From assembly GCA_003116995.1 (NCBI GenBank), contig BDSL01000085.1, positions 414,700-478,699 of the forward strand: a DNA stretch of 64,000 bases. Direction: 5' to 3'. The stretch's first letter is position 1, and the number at the start of each line of letters is the position of its first letter. The notes beneath the pieces were generated by a model. That model saw only the letters and a program-made list of their open reading frames with translations, was not told where the DNA came from and searched no databases. Shown here piece by piece: positions 48,901 to 64,000 of this stretch. The DNA comes from Yamagishiella unicocca. Its lineage: Eukaryota > Chlorophyta > Chlorophyceae > Chlamydomonadales > Volvocaceae. A program made the translations under genes and the position numbers.

Positions 48901-51900
48901 GAGTGCCTTCATTTACGTCATGGTGTTGGGGGTACCAATGGACATTGAGACGAGGGAAGTAATTTGACTATTGTATGCACGAGAACGCATTTGCTTGGCC
49001 GATATTGATTTTTACTTGCTGATACCAAACAGGTATTGCGACCATCTGCCGGAGCAGTCTGGCTGTGTATCGCTGCGTCTATCCGCGCAGTTTTTGAATA
49101 ACTCGACGGGCCGCTGGGAGCACCTCCTTGAGCCGTGGCCAGCGGAGTTGCATCTCAGCGACCCTATCAATCCCGTCTTCAAGTCCAGTCGTACCAAGTA
49201 AGAAAGCGCAACCCTTGGCTTGCGATGCATCAGTAAGGTCAAGTTGAAATGAATCTGCCCTAGATGACCAGCATATTTGTGCATCACCCGAAGGTACATC
49301 TTCATGTCATCCAGCGAGCTGCTCAAGATTACTTTTCATCCCTCGAGCTTGCTGACCATCGGCGATACGCTAGCATTTGCTCGTCGCCTGTCTAATCGAA
49401 GCGAGGGAGCAGCTGCCTCGACGGGCCACTCACGAGTGGATGTTGCTGCACCAAATGCTGAGAAGCCGCCCTCAGTACGTGAGCAAATGGCCCTGACTGC
49501 ATCCATGATGTCACGGGTTCCTCAAAGGTGGGCGAGAGTCCGTTTACCCACCTGCGTACTAGTGTGGGTGGAACAGCCATTGAGGCCGTATGCGCCGTCC
49601 TGTTGAGAAGGATCCCAGTAAGCCTTTGTACTTCCCTTTTGGCCGTAATTGTCCATGCGTCTGCACCTGATATCATGGGACACATTTAGCAGGCCTACTG
49701 GACTGGGGCAAAGCTGGTAGTTCCACCTACAGGCCTGGATGTGCTTGCCAAACTCATTCGTGCATACGTACATACCGTAGCACCTGGTGCAGAAGGGATT
49801 GACCGTGCCATTCCGCTGTCCACTATGAAATCCGCAGGTACCTGATTCAAAACATGACAGGCATGATGATGTCGTACTGGGCCCCACTACCTGAGACGGA
49901 CGGGCGTATGGCGAACGTAGTGAACAAGAAATTGCTACCTTCAGGCTGCAGTGAGGAGTTGCAAGTTGCACCGACAGCAAAACAAGTCAAAATTGTGGGA
50001 CCTGGAGGTGTCGTCATGACGCGGCTGCAAGCACAGGTCATTGTCCTGAAGTTCGAGGGGAGCTGGATGCCGATACCAGGTGCGCGACAAGGTTGACAGA
50101 GCAGAATTCGATGGTGGGAAGGGGTGGGGTTGCTCTGTCTCATGCATGGGGCCAGTTGGCCACAATTGACTAGTAACGTGGCAGGGGCCACAGGCAACCT
50201 ATCGATACCGACTAGACGCTGGCTAAAATGCATGAATTTGGCCACATGACACCTTCGCCAGCACTGCACCATGTACTTGAGACACGCAATGGTATGCAAA
50301 ATGACTTTATTCCCACACGTCACGTTTGCAACCGCCCTTTGCCCATTCCTCAGATGTGTCGGTTGACGTGGTGGGCAAGTACTGCTACGACTTGCATTCT
50401 CCACACGAAGACTGCCACGCGCCAGTGATTGTCGACGTGGTGTTGGTCGGGCGCACAAAGATCCTCAAGATCCACTCGGCGCTTTACATCGAGAACGGCA
50501 CGAACATGCGCATGGGTTTCCGTCTGCACTTCCCGTCTGCGATGCTAGCGCGGCAGATTATGCTCGCTGCTGGTGACGTCCATTTGCCCGGCGAACAGGA
50601 CGTCAGGCTACGGCCGCTCAAGCCAGCAGAAGGTGCGGCTGAGCTCAAATCTATAGTCGGAGGGTGTGTTAATGACGAATGAGCATAGTACATGCATAGA
50701 TGTCACGTCGGTACCCCTTGATCGGTCTGCTGTGGATAGCTTTACCTCGTATCCTTTGGCCATTTGGTAAGCCGTCTTGCCTTTCCTCATTTATTTCCAC
50801 GTGCGTCGTTGTTCAGGCCGTTACCTGCCCGTCCTTGCTGCTCTTGGCGGGACGCTTTATTTGGAGCCGCGTACAATCGGAAAGCCGGGGTGCATTTATA
50901 TGCCACCGGAGCACGACGTCATCCGCCTTTGCCCTGTGGTCAATGACATGCTGGGCCAAGCAGGCTTCATAGCATGTGGGCCGCCAGTCGATGCCCACAA
51001 GGGCCTTTATGGCTCCGCACCGTTGAACTTGGCAGTGAAGGTGGGTAAACGCACGGGACTGGGTCTTAAAACCAATCATGATGGTTTTCTGACAATTACA
51101 AGGGCGTCCTTTGTGCTGACTGCTTGCGCAATGGTTGCACACTGCTGGTGGCTGATTGTGGGCTCTGTCAACGTCGCTGCTGACCATTTATAGCCCTACT
51201 TTTGTATGTCGTTGCGCGCTCCAGGTGAAGGTGAAGACACGGACGGAGTATTCGTATACCACCTTCCATTCGATTGAGGTGCCCGGGCCAGGCCTGTTTG
51301 CAAGGGCGAGTCGACCTCTGGAGGCATCCATTAAAATTACGCCAACAGTTGTCATTACCAACGCACTGCCCTATCACATGGAGGGGTACCTTATAATGTT
51401 GAACGGCAATGGAAAGGAGACCGACCCGAGCAGTAGTTCAGCTGCTGGCCCTGTGGTCGCCAGTCTTCCGGCAAGAGTGAATGCCAATTTGCCAGGGACC
51501 GACGGCGATGCCGGCGCGGGCACCACCAACACTGGATCCCCAGCTCTGTTACCTACTGACTCGAGGCGACTGGCAGGCGCCGCCAGCACCGGGTCCCCGC
51601 CTTTGTTGCCTACTGACTCGAGGCGACTGGTGAAGGTTCGGCGGAACGACTTGTTGATGGAAGACACCACTGAGGAGGACCACAACCGCATCATTTCTGA
51701 CTGCCAACAGCTGATACAGCTGCTGAGGCACAAGGTAACACCCGTAGTTAGCCCATGTGATCACCACGTGTGGAAAATGATTGAGGGGTCGGCAGCAAGG
51801 GATGTGTGCACGCTGGTATCATGCCTAACCCGGCTTGTGAACCAGACACGCGAACCCGCCTGCTATGAGTGTACCCAGGCGTGGGCCGCATATCCTTGTT

Positions 51901-54900
51901 TTTTCCAAATACCAATGCAGTAACAGGGATGCCATCCACCCTACGTGCAGGGGCGCATACCCAATATGAGCAACATGACACCTAACGAAAAGAAGTGTTA
52001 TCTGCTCGCCTTGCTACGTTACGAGTTGCGCTGGACGGCGAAGCGAAGCGCTAAGGAAATGGAGCTGCTTTTGCGGACCGACACCGAGCCAGCTGATAAG
52101 GTACGGACGCGTGTTGTACTACTGTTCTTTTAGCGCAGTCGTGAGTCTTGAACTTGTTTTTTAGCTTGCGATTTTCCAGTTGCCTGTTGGGGCACGGTGC
52201 TATGGCATTACTATTGGATGGTCATGACTTCTCCTGCTCTTGCTTCTTGCTTATCGCGTTACCGGTGCTCTTACCTCACCCACAGATAACTTGGCAAGAG
52301 GTGGACACATTTGTCGAGTGGGCAAAGCAAAACCTGCGACGTGTGCAAGTCCTTCCTGGGGTCACTCAGAGCCTTTATTTGGACATGCATAAGCAGGTCA
52401 TATTGTGCATAAAGGTGCCGGAGCTCAAGCTCATAAGCGTCAGGTGAGCCGCTACACCAGAATCCCGCTGCCTTGATGCTTGGAACATGGAGTTGGTCGT
52501 CGAGTGTGTTGATCGCGTCATGTACTTTGTTTGTTAATGTGCTATGGCTGTCGTGCTTTGGCTGCTTAGTTGGCCATTTGGTTGGGCTGTGCGTGCCTTA
52601 CCAACCGCAAAACGATGCCGCCAATACGATTGCTCACATCCAAATGTGCTGTCGCGTCCCCTACCTTCTACTAGACCTGTGGAGGTGAATTATTGCAGCA
52701 GCCAGGCGATCAACCGTGAAGTGGAACAGCTGCCGGATTTCATGCGCCTTGCCCGCAACGAGGGGGCACCCAGCTTTGAGAAAGTCATGCGTGAAATGAA
52801 GGAGCGCAATGCAACAGAGCCTCAGAAGCCCCTCTACCAAGTACGTCAGGTTCCTGTCGTTATGCACGTATGGCATCTACAATATCGGCACACATGTCTT
52901 GTGGCTAGGGCGCACCGGGATAACACCGGGATAACACATAGGTCCGGGGTGCATTTCGTTTTCAATTACGACTCTAAAATATGCTCCTAATCTGTGCACC
53001 GTGACGCGTTCTTAGACTTTAAGGACCCGCGGCATTGACGATACGGTGTCCTCAGACTTGCGGCCCATGCCGATCCCATCATAAGCCGCCATACACTTGC
53101 ATGAAGCGATCAAACCACGGTATGGTCTGTCCGCTTTATTCCAGGTCGTCAACCAACAATTTAAGGACAAGGCTGCTGCTGCAATGGACACCGTACTCGT
53201 CGTGTTTGGGAACCGTCCAGGGCCCAGTGCAGCCAAGGCGGCCCCGCCGCCAGCCCCTGTGGAAGTCGATGCCAGCTCTCTTGCGAGTGACTCGGCCACC
53301 TTTTGGCAACACAACCAGGAGAAGGTATTGCGAGTGCAGCTGCGGGTGGAGCCAGGCCCCTGGCGGGGGCCCAGCGGTGCTGGTGATGTCAGCTGCCGCA
53401 GCGGAGCTTCGAGGCAGGGTTTATCGACGATGTCATCCACTGCTCAAAGCGAAATCGGTTACCACGCGCAGCAGCCTCTGGGTATAAGTTCTACACCTCT
53501 GTCGACCCTGTCACGCCCCATGGCGGCAGATGAACGAACACCACCAGTGACACCATTGCGCCCAGGCAAGGCTACATGGAATACTGCTGCCGCCACGGCC
53601 GTGTCAGCGCCATCTGCACCATCAAATCCTTATCTTGAAGCGCCCAATCCTGCGGGAGCTGGTGTAGCAGTTCTCCCTGGCAGCACCGTGATCCTGAATA
53701 CCATGCCGTCTATTCCAACTGCCGATTCTGGCCCCGAGGTTGCCGTCAGTATGGCTGTGGGCTTGTCAGGGGATGGCACCGAAGCTGTTCACCCGGCATC
53801 TCCGTTCGCCACATTCACCGGCGTGCGCGGCACTGCTACAGCACGGAATTCCGCCTCGATGTCCACCATCGATGGCACTTTAGCAAGCTGCAGCGTCACG
53901 CCGGCCACGGCATCAGTTCATCCTTTGCCGACACCTAGCCTCGTTACACCAGGGGATCCACGGGATGTTGGAGGCATACGCTTGGGCTCTTCAGGCCATC
54001 CACGGCCGGAAACGCTGTCGCCAGTCCAGGTGGTATCACCAGCGCAGGCGGCGGCAGCAGCTCATGCCTTATCACCTGCGCACTTGCCATCGCAAGTACG
54101 GGCGCCGTTGCAGTCGCCATCAGTTAAGCGGCCTTTGCTAGATATTCTCCGGCTGTCTACTATGATAAAGGGAAAACCAGCAACCCAATCCACCCTCTTG
54201 GCAGGAGATCGAACGGTAAGTCACGGAAGTGTCGGTTGCATTTACGTGCCTAGGCCTGCGTTCGTTAGTACCGGTATCCATTTACGGATTATGAACCCTT
54301 AAGATGGCTCGAGGGTGTGTGCAGCTTCTTGTCAAGGTGTAAAGGCTCTCGTGAGTTCAATCAATGACAGAACTTATAGTATTAAACCTTGTTATTGTTT
54401 TGCAGAGTCTCGGTAGGGTATCGGACTATCGTACTGGCACACACCACTGTTTTTCTCATAAAGCAACAGGATAAACCGGTAGCATGTTGAGTAGCTGTAT
54501 CTCAGCCAATCATCGGGTGTGATGGCGGTGTAGCTGATGAACTGAAGGCGCTTGTGTATTAACTGCCTTTCGTCACCACCTTACCTTGGGCTTTGTTACT
54601 TATTACAGGTCCGGTTCCTGGACGATCGGTCATCTGGTGGCTGGCCTGATGCGACCAGTCCTTCTTTGCACACCGGGGATGCTGCGACTACGACTCCAAG
54701 CCCTCAGCAACAGGCCCGCCAGACCAGCCAACCTCGCGGCCAGGTGTTGAGGCCGGTCGATCAGATAGAGCAGCAACATGTTCGTGTACGGTTCACGTTC
54801 CGACCAGATGCGGCGCCCACGCCGGCATCGTTAAGATTTCGCGTGACCAAGCGCTTGCAGACAAAGTGGCATAATAGTCCGGGTATGCTAAGTGCCAAAG

Positions 54901-57900
54901 GTACGGGTCACGAGCTACGATAATCGAGTAGAACCCATTGCCCAGGTTGCTTGCCCATCCCTGTGTATATATAATTCATCACATTCTTACCCCTTCTTGG
55001 CATCCTGCCTTTCGTTTCCATCGTCAACTATCGTTTCCTGTCTTTCGTTTCCATCGTCACTTTGCAAACATCCTGCTGAACACGCTGCGCAGATGGATCA
55101 GACTCCCACAGCTCATTGGGTCGTTCCGTTCGCGGGGGCAACACCAAATCCCGTTCCCTGTCTGGCAACGGCGACGCTGTGCATCTCCCAGCGCATTGCG
55201 CGGTACGCGTCCAGCTGTATGTAGTGTCAGCTGCGATGGGCATCCCGGAGCACGTACGGGTGCACTTGGTGATACCTGCAGCATCTCCGCTTCAGCAGCC
55301 CGGCTGGCATCCGAACTTCATGCCGATGCCCCGGCACAGCCTGCGCGGGGAAGGAGGAAGTAAGACCGCTAGTGCAGACCGGACCGCATCACAGGCACAG
55401 CCTTCAGGCAGGCGACGTACCAGTATGGGTAAGAAGGCTGAGTAGCAAATGTTTTGCGCGTAGGGTACCTGCGATCTTAACTGAGCTCTGAACGCATCTC
55501 GTCCTGATCGCGGCTCGCTGCAAACCGTGTTGCCCAGGTACCTCATCATGTGTTGTCCGTGCCTGTGTCTGCTGTGCGACCCCTCGCCGTGCATTATGTT
55601 GCTCCAGGCGCACCTTTCGGAATGTTTGCTCCGGCGCATACGGCCCCTCCCGACGCCGCAGCTGTGGTGCCAGGCGGCGGAGAAAGCACTGGTGGCAACA
55701 GCGCTAAAACGCCCCGTCTCGGAATTAGTCCAAGCGCAGGCTCGAGGCCTCGTCCTGAGGTAAGGGTGAGGGGCTTGTGGCGCGTGTCCGTGGCCCGAGA
55801 GGTCTGTATACGGACAGTCATTTTGCAAAAATGGAGCATCTGGACGTTCCATCAGGTTATGGACATGTGTGGGTGCTTTTACTCTCCCGCTTGCTTGTGG
55901 CCCCTGAGCGGCGTGAGTAACTTTTTGCACCACTTACATGTCCCCGCCGTCATACAGGGCATGTTCGCGAGTCCCAACGACTCTGGGACGCTGCCTGGTA
56001 TCCTACAGTCGGCGCCGTTGCCCTCGCTGGAGCACGTCGACGTTACAACAGGGTCTGGAAGTCACCAGTCCAGCACTCCCTTCTCCCCAATCCAGAGCGT
56101 ATCTTCGCGCGTTCCTGGGCTAGGCGAGGTCTACCCATCCGTCCCAGAGCAAGGGGTCCTGGCGAGCCCGAGGTCGGCTGCCGTGACAGCGCGGCTCGCC
56201 GCTGCCGGAAGTGGTCCGGCGTGCTCGTTGCCCTTGGTAGATGTTGCAGCGCCGTCGCCGTCAATGCCTTCACTTTTCACACCACGTTCCCCAACCACGG
56301 GTGGAGCCGCATTGCAGCAGGAGAATTTGCCGGCAGCGTCGCTAGGCACAGCGCAAGAAGTATGGTCACCGGAAGCTAGCCTCGGGACTGTCATCATGCT
56401 TCACAGTGGTTCGAACAGCCCAATTAGCGTCCCCAGCGCATCGCCGCCTCCCCGCAGCGCGTGGTATGCATCCAGTGCAACGCCTCCCGTCTCTGGCGCG
56501 TCTCGAGTTCTGCATGTCGAGGGCGAGGGCGCGCGGCTTCCACGCTCCCCCTTGGGTGTGCATCACACGATTGTTGATGACGGAGCCGTTGACGCGAGGG
56601 CAGAGGGCCAAAGTACGTTCGGCAGTGGCGCCAGCGATCACGGGATAGGCGCCCCATCGGCCATGGAATCACAGCGACACAATCCTACTGGCGCTGATCT
56701 CATTGACCGACGGCCTTACACTGTGTGGTCTGACAATGAAGCCTACTTGCGCGGCAGCGGTGTGTCAGTGGCATCGACATCAGAGCTGCCAACGCGCGGA
56801 ATTCTGAGCGATTTCAGACGTAGTGATAGGGCGTTGGTGGTGGTGCCAGAAGGCCCAGCAGCCGTGGATAACCCAGGTCAGGCTATTGCAGGGGCAATTG
56901 ACAATCCATTGAGCAGCACTCCTCTCAGAACTGACGTGCAAGCAACTGGTATTGGTGCAGCCGGGATGCAACGTGCGCAAGGCCAGACGCGCAGCGAGAT
57001 CACTTCCATGGGGCCTGAGCGCCAAAGGCAGCATCATCAGTCAGCCTTTGTTTTCGACTCGGCGGTGACATTAGGGTGGGGCGAGCGCAAAACACATCCA
57101 AGCCGCTACTCCGATGACCCGAGTCCCGAGGGCTCAGAGCCTGGTACGCGGGGCTTTTCGCCGCAGTCGGCAAGCATAACTACCCAAGCAGCTCCACGAC
57201 TGGGGACGGAGGCTCGCCGATCAGTTCAGCCTCCGCAGTCGGCCACGTTGGGGACTTCAACTGCCGGCACTGCAAGCCGGGCAAACACGACCCGCCGTCG
57301 GTCTGCGGTCGTGCCGGGTAGCCTTTCGCTTCGAATTATTCCTGGAAAGTCCTCTCATTCTGCCGGTTACGTTGGCGGGTCGCCGGTTGGTGGTATCAAC
57401 CCTGGCAGCAGGACTGCTGGAGGGTTATGGTCGGGGCGCCGGCGCGCTGGCATCAGAGGCGAGCACTTGGCGCCGCAAGGTTATGGGACCATGGAGCATA
57501 CGTCATCTTCCGATCTAATGGTCAATGAAGACCTACAGGTGGCGGCGACATATGGAGATCGTCGGTCGTCCGTCAATAGTAGTAGCATGCGGCGCCGGAG
57601 GTTGCCGACCCAAGGGTCTTCAAATCGCGACGGCGACAGCGACTTGCCTGCCATCCACGAAGCTTCGACGCCGGCCATGCCTGTCGGGTTAACCACAGGT
57701 GTGCGTGCAGCACCAATACGCAACCCGGGTACTGCAGCCATGGCCGTTTCACCACACTTTCGCCGCTCTCATGAAGCGGGGGATCGACGGCGGACTGCTG
57801 ACGGCGCTTTGGATAGCGAGTACGAGCACTCTCACAGTCGCGACGACGGCTTGGATATGTTCCCCTTCGCCATGGCTCCAGAGGCAAGCACCGGACAGCC

Positions 57901-60900
57901 AAGCAGCCGCAGGGGATACCAGGAAACCCGCGGGCGAGACTCCGCTGGGAACATACGCCAGCCATCCTTACGCATCCGCCGAGTTGGCAAGAAGGGCCCA
58001 GCGCAGCCGAGTTATAAGCAGCTTTTGCTACGCGAGAACTCGTCGCCCCGGTTAGCTTCGAGTCCGTTGGCGTTCGCCAAAAACGCAATGCAGGCAGTGC
58101 CTCGTCTGCCAAGCATGGCTCGCAACATGGGAGGGAAGATTATGGACGGCGGCCAACACGTGAGGTGGCGGGAACAGGGAGGGAGGTTTTCAGCAATCAA
58201 AGCACCAGTCATCACCTGTAGATGAACGATAGCGGTTGGTGGCACGCGCATCACAGGAGCACTTTTGAATCGTATGTGACAAAGCAGTCCTGGCTACTTG
58301 GCTTTCTCCAACTCGGGCATGTTCGTTGGGCTGCGTACTTCGCACTGGGCTTGTGCGCGTTTGCCTCGATCAATCGGCAGCGCACCAATAAAGTTGATGC
58401 GCCTCAAGTTATGGTAAACCGCTGTTTGGGGTACTGCATGCGAACTAGCTTTGCTTACATCTATCCCATTGCCACTGTGCTACGAATGCACAGACTGATG
58501 ACTGCCTTTAATGCAGCGTGTGGATTGAAATGATCCTTGCTGCTGCACTTAATACAGCGGGTGCGGCTAGGATTGTTCCTGACATCTTCCTTTGTATGGT
58601 TTCCCCGTATGTGGTCTTGTAGGTCATGCAAGGCGTTCCACAGGTTGCGTCCAGAGTGGCGGACACGCTGATTGCAAGCAGTCAGGGGGTGAAGGACAAA
58701 GTGGTAGAGAGCACTGGCCAGGCCATTAAGGCCGCCAAGCCCAAGATCAAGATGGGCCTAAGGGCCATTGCATGGAAGGTGCGGCATCGAGGTATCTTAG
58801 TTTAGGGTACAAGCTTTGCGAATTCATTGCCATATATGATCCCGAATCCTCGCGCCTCATCACATTACCCCCGCCTGACCACCCTCCTTGATCTGTACCT
58901 CTGCCTAGGCCACCGAAGCTATGCGCAAGCGAAAGCAAGGCGACAAGGCCGAATGGGCACCTTATGAGGACAAGAAGAAGAAGGGTGCGAACGTGACACC
59001 GAATTCGCTTCTGCTGAGTCTCTACAATAGCCTTGCCACCAAGGAGGAGGAATACATGTGCTGCCTGTCTCTGTACGCGCCCTTCTGGGTAGACAACCGC
59101 ACTGGCTTCGATCTAATTTTCAAGGACCTGGATGCGCCCGCTGGCATCGACAACCTTCCCTTCCTACGTAAGTGCTCGTTTTTGCTTAGTCACCCGACCT
59201 TTGGGGTATTGTTCTAGTGACCAAAATTCGCAGCGCAGGGCATGTCTTAGGGTGTATGAGGCATGGGTGTATGACACATCAAAGTTCGGCATAGAGGACT
59301 CCATGTCGCTCTTGCATGTAGAGCGTGGGGCCGTTGGCAACTGTAGGACGACTGTGTCGTGCAGGTGGAGAAGAGTGATGGGGTTACCGTAATAGCGCCG
59401 CATTGCTTGCTGGGGGCTGCTGTAATAAACTCTACCTGTTCTTGGCATTAAACGCCGCAGACGCCCTCCCTGAACCCTTCCCTTCTCCAATCCGATCCCT
59501 TTTGGGTATGTGCAGTGTGGCATCCTGTGCGCGTACCAGGCCACAGGGCCGACGCCACATCATTAGACAATCCTAGTGAGGTAGCAACCTTCGCGTCAAA
59601 TCCTGGAATTGGCTCAATGGCGACGCATGGTGCTGTTCACACGCCGCCTGTGCATAAGCTGTCGTCAACAGCGGCTAAGAGCAGTGGCGGGCGGCGAGGT
59701 AGCCAGTCTCTATTGCTGCATAAACCGGCGCTACTTAATGACCAGAAGCGGACGCGATTCCGTGTCGATGACAGCCACTACTCCAGTACTGACTTCAGCC
59801 TCGCCTTTACCGTGGCCACAACCAGCCAGAAATATCCGGTGGACATCAAGGCTGAGAAGGTATGTCAGTTGGGGAGGTATGAGAAGGTGTTCCGTAAACA
59901 GGGCGATCCAAGCAGGCCTGGCTCCACCTTTCCAAAAGGGTGTTGAGGCTGCGCGTGGCTCCTGGCAAAAGGAAGGGGTGCTTTCCGGGAGCAAATTTGG
60001 CTGCATCAGGGGTCTGGCTTCTGGCGAAATGGGATGTGTTCCTTCTTTTGGCCAAACAGCGTTGCATGGAGCCATCCATAGACGCGCGATTCCCGTCGGA
60101 AACATGGTCCAGAAGCGCGGATACGCGGAGCGCTAACACTCATTGCCAATAAAGGCAGCTAAACGCTTACATATGGGTTCCAGGAGGAGTTTGGGGTGGG
60201 CTCCTGGATCCAGGAGTTCTTCGGATACCTTCTCAAAAATTCTGATCAGCCAGCAGAAAAGGTGTATGTATGCCCATGCTGGCTGGGAGGTTGCGTAAGC
60301 GAGTGTTTATTGGCTGTTCACTGTTTCACCACCTTGCCTCAACTCCAGTGACCCTCCTGCCTTCCGGGTCCATGTGGTACGATCGCAATGTCATGAGTTT
60401 TCGTGCTGTTTCATGCAAACTGTTGCCTTTGCCATCAACTGCTGACCTTGCAAAATAAGCTGACTGTGGGTGCGCTGACTGCCTCCCTCAGTTCACGATG
60501 CCTTTGGAGGCGTTCAACTCTGCGATGGCGCGGGGCACTGGCGGTCGTGACGAGGCATCTTCTTCGGAATTTGGGAGGCGCAGGAGGTACCGATCGGGCA
60601 GCTCGTCCCCTGTGCGCGACTCGTCGAGGCCGGGCCCCGAACACGTCAGCGAGGTCATAATGGAGCTACTGCCGGGACGGCTATCCGGCGGTTCCCCCAC
60701 GCGGGTGCCGCTGCCGACACTGCCGCCACCAGCGTTACAGGACATCGAGGCAGATCGCCCGCCATTGCGGGAGCTTGCAAAGTCTCAAAGCGAACTGCCG
60801 GAGCAATCCTGTGTAGTGCAGGGCCAGGCCATTGAGGATACACCGCAAGAGCACCACTCCCGGGAGGAGGCGCCGAGCCGGCGTGCAGGTCTGGTCAGCG

Positions 60901-61245
60901 ACATATTGCTCGAGGCGCCTGTGAAGACCGTGCCAGCAGCGTTGGAATCGGGCACTGTTGCTTCTCTGGGCGCGCCGGTGCGACGAGTCCAGCAGCCGCT
61001 TGGCGCCGCTGATAGTTCAAGTGATGCCCCGGCCAGTAAGGCGGCAGTACAGGAGTTCCCAGCGGCCGCCTCGGAGACCAAGGCTGCAGCTTCGCTAAAT
61101 GCGGCGGTCGTGTTTGATGTCCGAACAAGCTCAAGACGCGAAGGGTTGCAGGGCGATTTGCCAGAAGCGCAAGGAGGCAGTTCGGGCGCGGCACCTGTGT
61201 TGACACAATCCGAGATAACTCCTGCTGAGGAGGAGAGCGACAAAG
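33945..61245 (+). CDS. Giant VPS13-like bridge lipid-transfer protein with N-terminal TM (3' partial)
   Basis: At least 43 GT-AG exons keep one frame for 5971 codons. Exons: 33945-34122, 34220-34401, 34545-34959, 35135-36071, 36310-37198, 37290-37733, 37881-38338, 38841-39030, 39235-39575, 39815-41528, 41697-41831, 42031-42636, 42709-43069, 43220-43323, 43610-43934, 44115-44603, 44718-44878, 45024-45200, 45461-45664, 46109-47009, 47435-47606, 47742-47991, 48227-48602, 48742-48898, 49033-49197, 49294-49527, 49838-50079, 50354-50632, 50817-51040, 51225-51734, 51951-52100, 52286-52443, 52699-52840, 53145-54215, 54609-54900, 55093-55428, 55608-55759, 55958-58159, 58623-58778, 58909-59167, 59516-59859, 60184-60261 and 60492-61245. 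VPS13 hallmarks: YWRQRPAVSVAQSPAAWWQH (about residue 550), GRWEHLLEPWPAEL (about 3420), VAB-like YLIQNMTGMMMSYW and KILKIHSALYIEN (3520-3700), and SHR-BD-like APFWVDNRTGFDLIF (about 5550). Residues 2-24 are a membrane helix. VPS13 proteins channel lipids between membranes at contact sites. The expected C-terminal ATG2-C-like and PH-like regions lie outside the window; alternatively the in-frame TGA at 61251-61253 ends the protein. Confidence 0.9.
45719..45740. repeat. Short TAA-rich simple repeat
   Basis: An imperfect run of taa units in the intron after the exon ending at 45664. It stands out as an AT-rich island. Confidence 0.8.
51531..51630 (+). repeat. In-frame 57-bp duplication inside the VPS13-like coding region
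   Basis: Period 57 bp (19 codons). TGSPALLPTDSRRL is repeated as TGSPPLLPTDSRRL after AGAAS, within the exon 51225-51734. The second copy is incomplete (43 bp). It extends a Ser/Thr/Gly-rich linker after the VAB-like segment VVITNALPYHMEG. The length is a multiple of three, so the frame is kept. Confidence 0.9.

Positions 61246-64000
<2,755 letters not shown>

Overview
The window is nuclear DNA of a eukaryote, most likely a volvocine or related chlorophycean green alga (Chlamydomonas/Volvox type). Genes are split into many short exons with GT-AG introns, coding sequence is GC-rich with long Ala/Gly/Ser/Gln-rich low-complexity inserts, simple repeats are common, a RAP/OPR-like organelle factor is present, and the possible poly(A) signals are of the TGTAA type. 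I rebuilt gene models by hand from splice sites and required the reading phase to match across each junction. Five models close completely in phase; the AP2-like gene and the 5' end of the RAP gene are less certain.

Layout: (1) 1-1826, minus: 3'-truncated gene with a divergent AP2/ERF-like domain. (2) 2475-7473, minus: 11-exon, 1021-aa protein with five scattered [C/A]TFxP motifs, function unknown. (3) 8447-11013, minus: NOP58, box C/D snoRNP core protein, 9 exons, 512 aa. (4) 12362-18411, minus: KRI1, ribosome biogenesis factor, 14 exons, 846 aa. (5) 18812-21817, plus: otubain-type deubiquitinase, 8 exons, 319 aa, divergent from KRI1. (6) 24261-27819, minus: CNNM/DUF21-CBS membrane protein, 7 exons, 762 aa, with about 390 low-complexity residues inserted in its second CBS motif. 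(7) 29172-about 33766, minus: RAP-domain protein with OPR/FASTK-like helical repeats. (8) 33945 to beyond 61245, plus: a giant VPS13-like bridge lipid-transfer gene with at least 43 exons and 5971 codons, which begins with a membrane-spanning segment and runs into (9) a (GT)n tract of at least 2.6 kb that reaches the window edge.

The genes do not form one pathway. NOP58 and KRI1 are neighbouring, co-oriented ribosome-biogenesis genes. Two pairs are head to head (KRI1/otubain and RAP gene/VPS13-like), suggesting shared promoter regions of about 0.4 and 0.2 kb. The most unusual items are the VPS13-like protein with an N-terminal transmembrane anchor, the very long pure GT array, and two introns that need a GC rather than GT donor. 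I found no mobile element, CRISPR array, tRNA, rRNA or snoRNA I could support.
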